Source of the DNA: Bacteroidales bacterium
Lineage (GTDB): Bacteria > Bacteroidota > Bacteroidia > Bacteroidales > Paludibacteraceae
Direction: 5' to 3'
Assembly (NCBI GenBank): GCA_900767595.1
Contig: CAAFZS010000048.1
Location: forward strand, 1-6,419
DNA length: 6,419 bases
Shown here one piece after another: positions 4,196 through 6,419 of the stretch. A model generated the notes under the pieces. The model had not been told where the DNA came from. It searched no databases and worked only from the letters and a program-made list of their open reading frames with translations. The translations under genes were made by a program, and so were the position numbers. The number at the start of each line of letters is the position of its first letter. The stretch's first letter is position 1.

Positions 4196-6419
4196 ATGAC
4201 AAAAGAACAGTTTCAACAGCACATCAAGGACGCTGATTTTAAGACTCTTTTCAATTCTTTAGGTTGGGACAATTACAAAGGGAATGCTGACTTTGAGGAG
4301 GAGATAGACGGCTACACCTATCAGTTTAAGACTATAGCCAAAAAGCCGGGCTTTCAAGTAATCGTGTGTGATAATGCCCAACGGGTCAGTTCTTCTTTCT
4401 GCAAGCGTTTAGACCATAAGATTCGCCCCAATGCGCAGGATTATATCTGTATCTTCACTTTGCCTAAAGAAGGTAACCCTCTCCATCATATTTGGGCAGT
4501 ACCTATCCGCAAGACGGACAAGCGCGATATTGTTTTGGTGGAATATTATAATGTCGGACAAACGGAACTTCTATATCAAAAATTGGATAAGATTACCTTC
4601 CCATTGATGCAGACTCTCAATGTGGTAGATGTGCGCGACCAAGTCTATAGTGCCTTTGATGTCAATTCCGAGAAACTGACCAAGGACTTCTACACCGGCT
4701 TCCAAAAGCAGCACACCAACTTCTGCTCGTTTATTACCGGTATTGATGACCAAATCAAGGATAAGGATAATAAGAACAAGCAGTGGTACACTTCGGTTAT
4801 GCTTAACCGCCTAATGTTCTGCTATTTCATCCAAAAGAAAGGCTTCCTTAATAACGATAAGAACTATCTGCAAGGTCGTCTCGAGTGGTGCCAGAAGCAG
4901 CGAGGACAAGACCATTTCTATGATTTCTATCGTTCCTTCCTGCTTCGCCTTTTCTTTGATGGTATCAATACCCCTCGCCACACCTCGGAGTTTGAAAGCG
5001 AGTTTGGTCGTATTCCTTACCTCAATGGAGGTATGTTTGATAAGCACCAATTAGAGAAAGATTATGCCAATATAGACATAAAGGATGAGGCGTTTAAGCA
5101 ACTCTTTGACTTCTTCGATAAATGGGAGTGGCACTTAGATACGCGTGTCACCGCCAGCGGACGAGACATCAACCCCGATGTGTTAGGCTATATTTTTGAG
5201 CAATATATCAACGATCGTGCTCAGATGGGTGCTTACTACACCAAAGAGGACATCACCGAGTATATCGGCAAAAACTGTATCTTACCTTTCTTAATGGATA
5301 GGATGAAAGAGACGGACGCTGCCGCTTTCCAATCTGATGGTTTTGTGTGGTCCTCGCTGCAAGGTAGCGGAAGCAAATATATTTACGATGCCGTAAAGAA
5401 GGGTGCAGACCAATTCGAGGTCATTCCGCAAGAGATTGCCGTTGGTCTGAATACTACGCAGCCAAACCTCTTGGAGCGTCGTCAGCATTGGAACGATAAG
5501 ACGCCTGAACAATGGGCATTACCTACCGAGATATGGCGCGAGACGATTGAGCGTATCCAACGTTGCCGAGATATTCAGAAGAAGATAAGTGGCGGTGAGA
5601 TTCGGGAGATTAACGACTTTATCACCTATAACTTAGATATCCGTCGCTTTGTGGAAGATTTGCTTAAAGAGACCGAAGATCATAAGTTTATTCTTCACTT
5701 TGTTAAGGCATTGAAGAGTGTTACTATTCTTGACCCAACTTGTGGTTCTGGTGCCTTCTTGTTTGCTGCGATGAATATTTTAGAGCCGCTTTATGAGACT
5801 TGTGTTTATCGCATGCGTGAGTTTCATGAGCAAGATGAGAAACTTTTCGTCGATGAACTGAACGATTTGGATACCAAGTACCGCAGTAATGTGCAGTATT
5901 ATATTTATAAGAATATCATCCTCCACAACCTCTATGGCGTAGATATTATGCACGAGGCAACGGAGATTGCGAAGTTGCGTCTCTTCCTCAAGATGGTTGC
6001 TGTGGTGGATGTTGATATGATGGCAGATAACTTAGGTCTTGATCCGTTGCCCGATATTGATTTCAATATCCGTTGCGGTAATACCTTGGTGGGCTATGCA
6101 ACAGAGCAACAACTGAATGACGATTTGTCGTATGGGGATATGTTTGCTAATATGGAGTTTAGGGAGAAGATTGAGCTAGAGATGGATAAGGTAGCGCATA
6201 CGTTTAATAGCTTCCGCGCCTTACAACTCTCTCAAGATGCGTCCGATATGCAAGCCTTCAAGACTGCCAAGAAAGAACTGAGTGAGCGTTTGGATCAACT
6301 CAACGACTTGCTTAATCACCGTCTCTATCAAAGTTCTACGGGTGGCAGTGGCAAATCGTATGAGCAATGGCTGACTGATACGCAACCCTTCCACTGGTTA
6401 GCGGAATACTACAACATCA
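4196..6419 (+). CDS. Eco57I-like N6-adenine DNA methyltransferase, 3'-truncated by the window
   Basis: The frame is open for 741 codons from ATG 4196 to the right edge. It starts 5 nt after the helicase stop with no Shine-Dalgarno, so it is probably translationally coupled. An N-terminal domain of about 150 residues is unassigned. A helical region with LNRLMFCYFIQKKGFL (203-218) is typical of large BREX/Eco57I-type methylases. The SAM-binding signatures are GAYYT (345-349, motif X), DPTCGSGAF (513-521, motif I) and YGVDI with acidic D583 (motif II). Between motifs X and I lies an insert of about 165 residues containing ALPTEIW (441-447). CGNTLVG (627-633) is the element that precedes the catalytic motif in this family, followed by a helical, coiled-coil-prone stretch (about 680-715). 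The window ends at FHWLAEYYNI (732-741), which in relatives lies just before the NPPY catalytic motif. Catalysis and the target recognition domain therefore cannot be checked here. It probably marks self DNA for the PLD-helicase. Confidence 0.9.
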   Translation, partial: MTKEQFQQHIKDADFKTLFNSLGWDNYKGNADFEEEIDGYTYQFKTIAKKPGFQVIVCDNAQRVSSSFCKRLDHKIRPNAQDYICIFTLPKEGNPLHHIWAVPIRKTDKRDIVLVEYYNVGQTELLYQKLDKITFPLMQTLNVVDVRDQVYSAFDVNSEKLTKDFYTGFQKQHTNFCSFITGIDDQIKDKDNKNKQWYTSVMLNRLMFCYFIQKKGFLNNDKNYLQGRLEWCQKQRGQDHFYDFYRSFLLRLFFDGINTPRHTSEFESEFGRIPYLNGGMFDKHQLEKDYANIDIKDEAFKQLFDFFDKWEWHLDTRVTASGRDINPDVLGYIFEQYINDRAQMGAYYTKEDITEYIGKNCILPFLMDRMKETDAAAFQSDGFVWSSLQGSGSKYIYDAVKKGADQFEVIPQEIAVGLNTTQPNLLERRQHWNDKTPEQWALPTEIWRETIERIQRCRDIQKKISGGEIREINDFITYNLDIRRFVEDLLKETEDHKFILHFVKALKSVTILDPTCGSGAFLFAAMNILEPLYETCVYRMREFHEQDEKLFVDELNDLDTKYRSNVQYYIYKNIILHNLYGVDIMHEATEIAKLRLFLKMVAVVDVDMMADNLGLDPLPDIDFNIRCGNTLVGYATEQQLNDDLSYGDMFANMEFREKIELEMDKVAHTFNSFRALQLSQDASDMQAFKTAKKELSERLDQLNDLLNHRLYQSSTGGSGKSYEQWLTDTQPFHWLAEYYNI

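Noticed and set aside
4571..5512. Minus-strand open frames of 60-79 codons inside the methyltransferase gene
   Set aside because: They are antisense shadows of a well-supported coding frame with conserved methylase motifs and have no promoter or domain evidence.

Overview
The window looks like a Bacteroidota (probably Bacteroidales) chromosome or accessory island. The main reason is the promoter grammar: TAnnTTTG-type -7 boxes occur in the intergenic region, one with a TTTG element 20 bp upstream, and neither well-supported gene start has a convincing Shine-Dalgarno sequence. No rRNA, tRNA, CRISPR array or transposase was recognised.

Layout. (1) Positions 1-219, minus strand: the 5' part of a gene that runs off the left edge. 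It has a leftward promoter-like box at 292-299. It is not confidently identified; the protein weakly resembles the N-terminal part of NUMOD4/HNH-type homing endonucleases. (2) Positions 220-785: about 570 bp of non-coding DNA that is dense in symmetry. It holds a 44-bp imperfect palindrome (323-366) between two divergent promoter-like boxes, then a cluster of seven short hairpins (419-671). Three of these are diverged copies of one roughly 36-41 bp repeat with a CCGCATA-type palindromic core. It ends in a well-formed promoter (707-738) overlapped by two inverted repeats. (3) Positions 786-4190, plus strand: a 1134-residue fusion of a phospholipase D-like nuclease domain and a complete SNF2-type superfamily 2 helicase/translocase. 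(4) Positions 4196-6419, plus strand, starting only 5 nt after the previous stop: an Eco57I-like N6-adenine DNA methyltransferase. It is open to the right edge and is cut just before the expected catalytic NPPY motif.

The two large genes form an evident operon: a restriction-modification-like, presumably anti-phage, module. The inferred division of labour is that the methyltransferase recognises and marks self DNA, while the PLD-SNF2 protein translocates on and cuts unmodified DNA. The pairing recalls parts of known systems: class 1 DISARM (SNF2 helicase, adenine methylase and a separate PLD protein), the PLD-helicase subunit of CglI/NgoAVII-type restriction systems, and helicase-methylase defence loci in general. 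No set of marker genes is present that would place it in one of them. The dyads over the operon promoter suggest tight transcriptional control, but no regulator gene is visible in the window.
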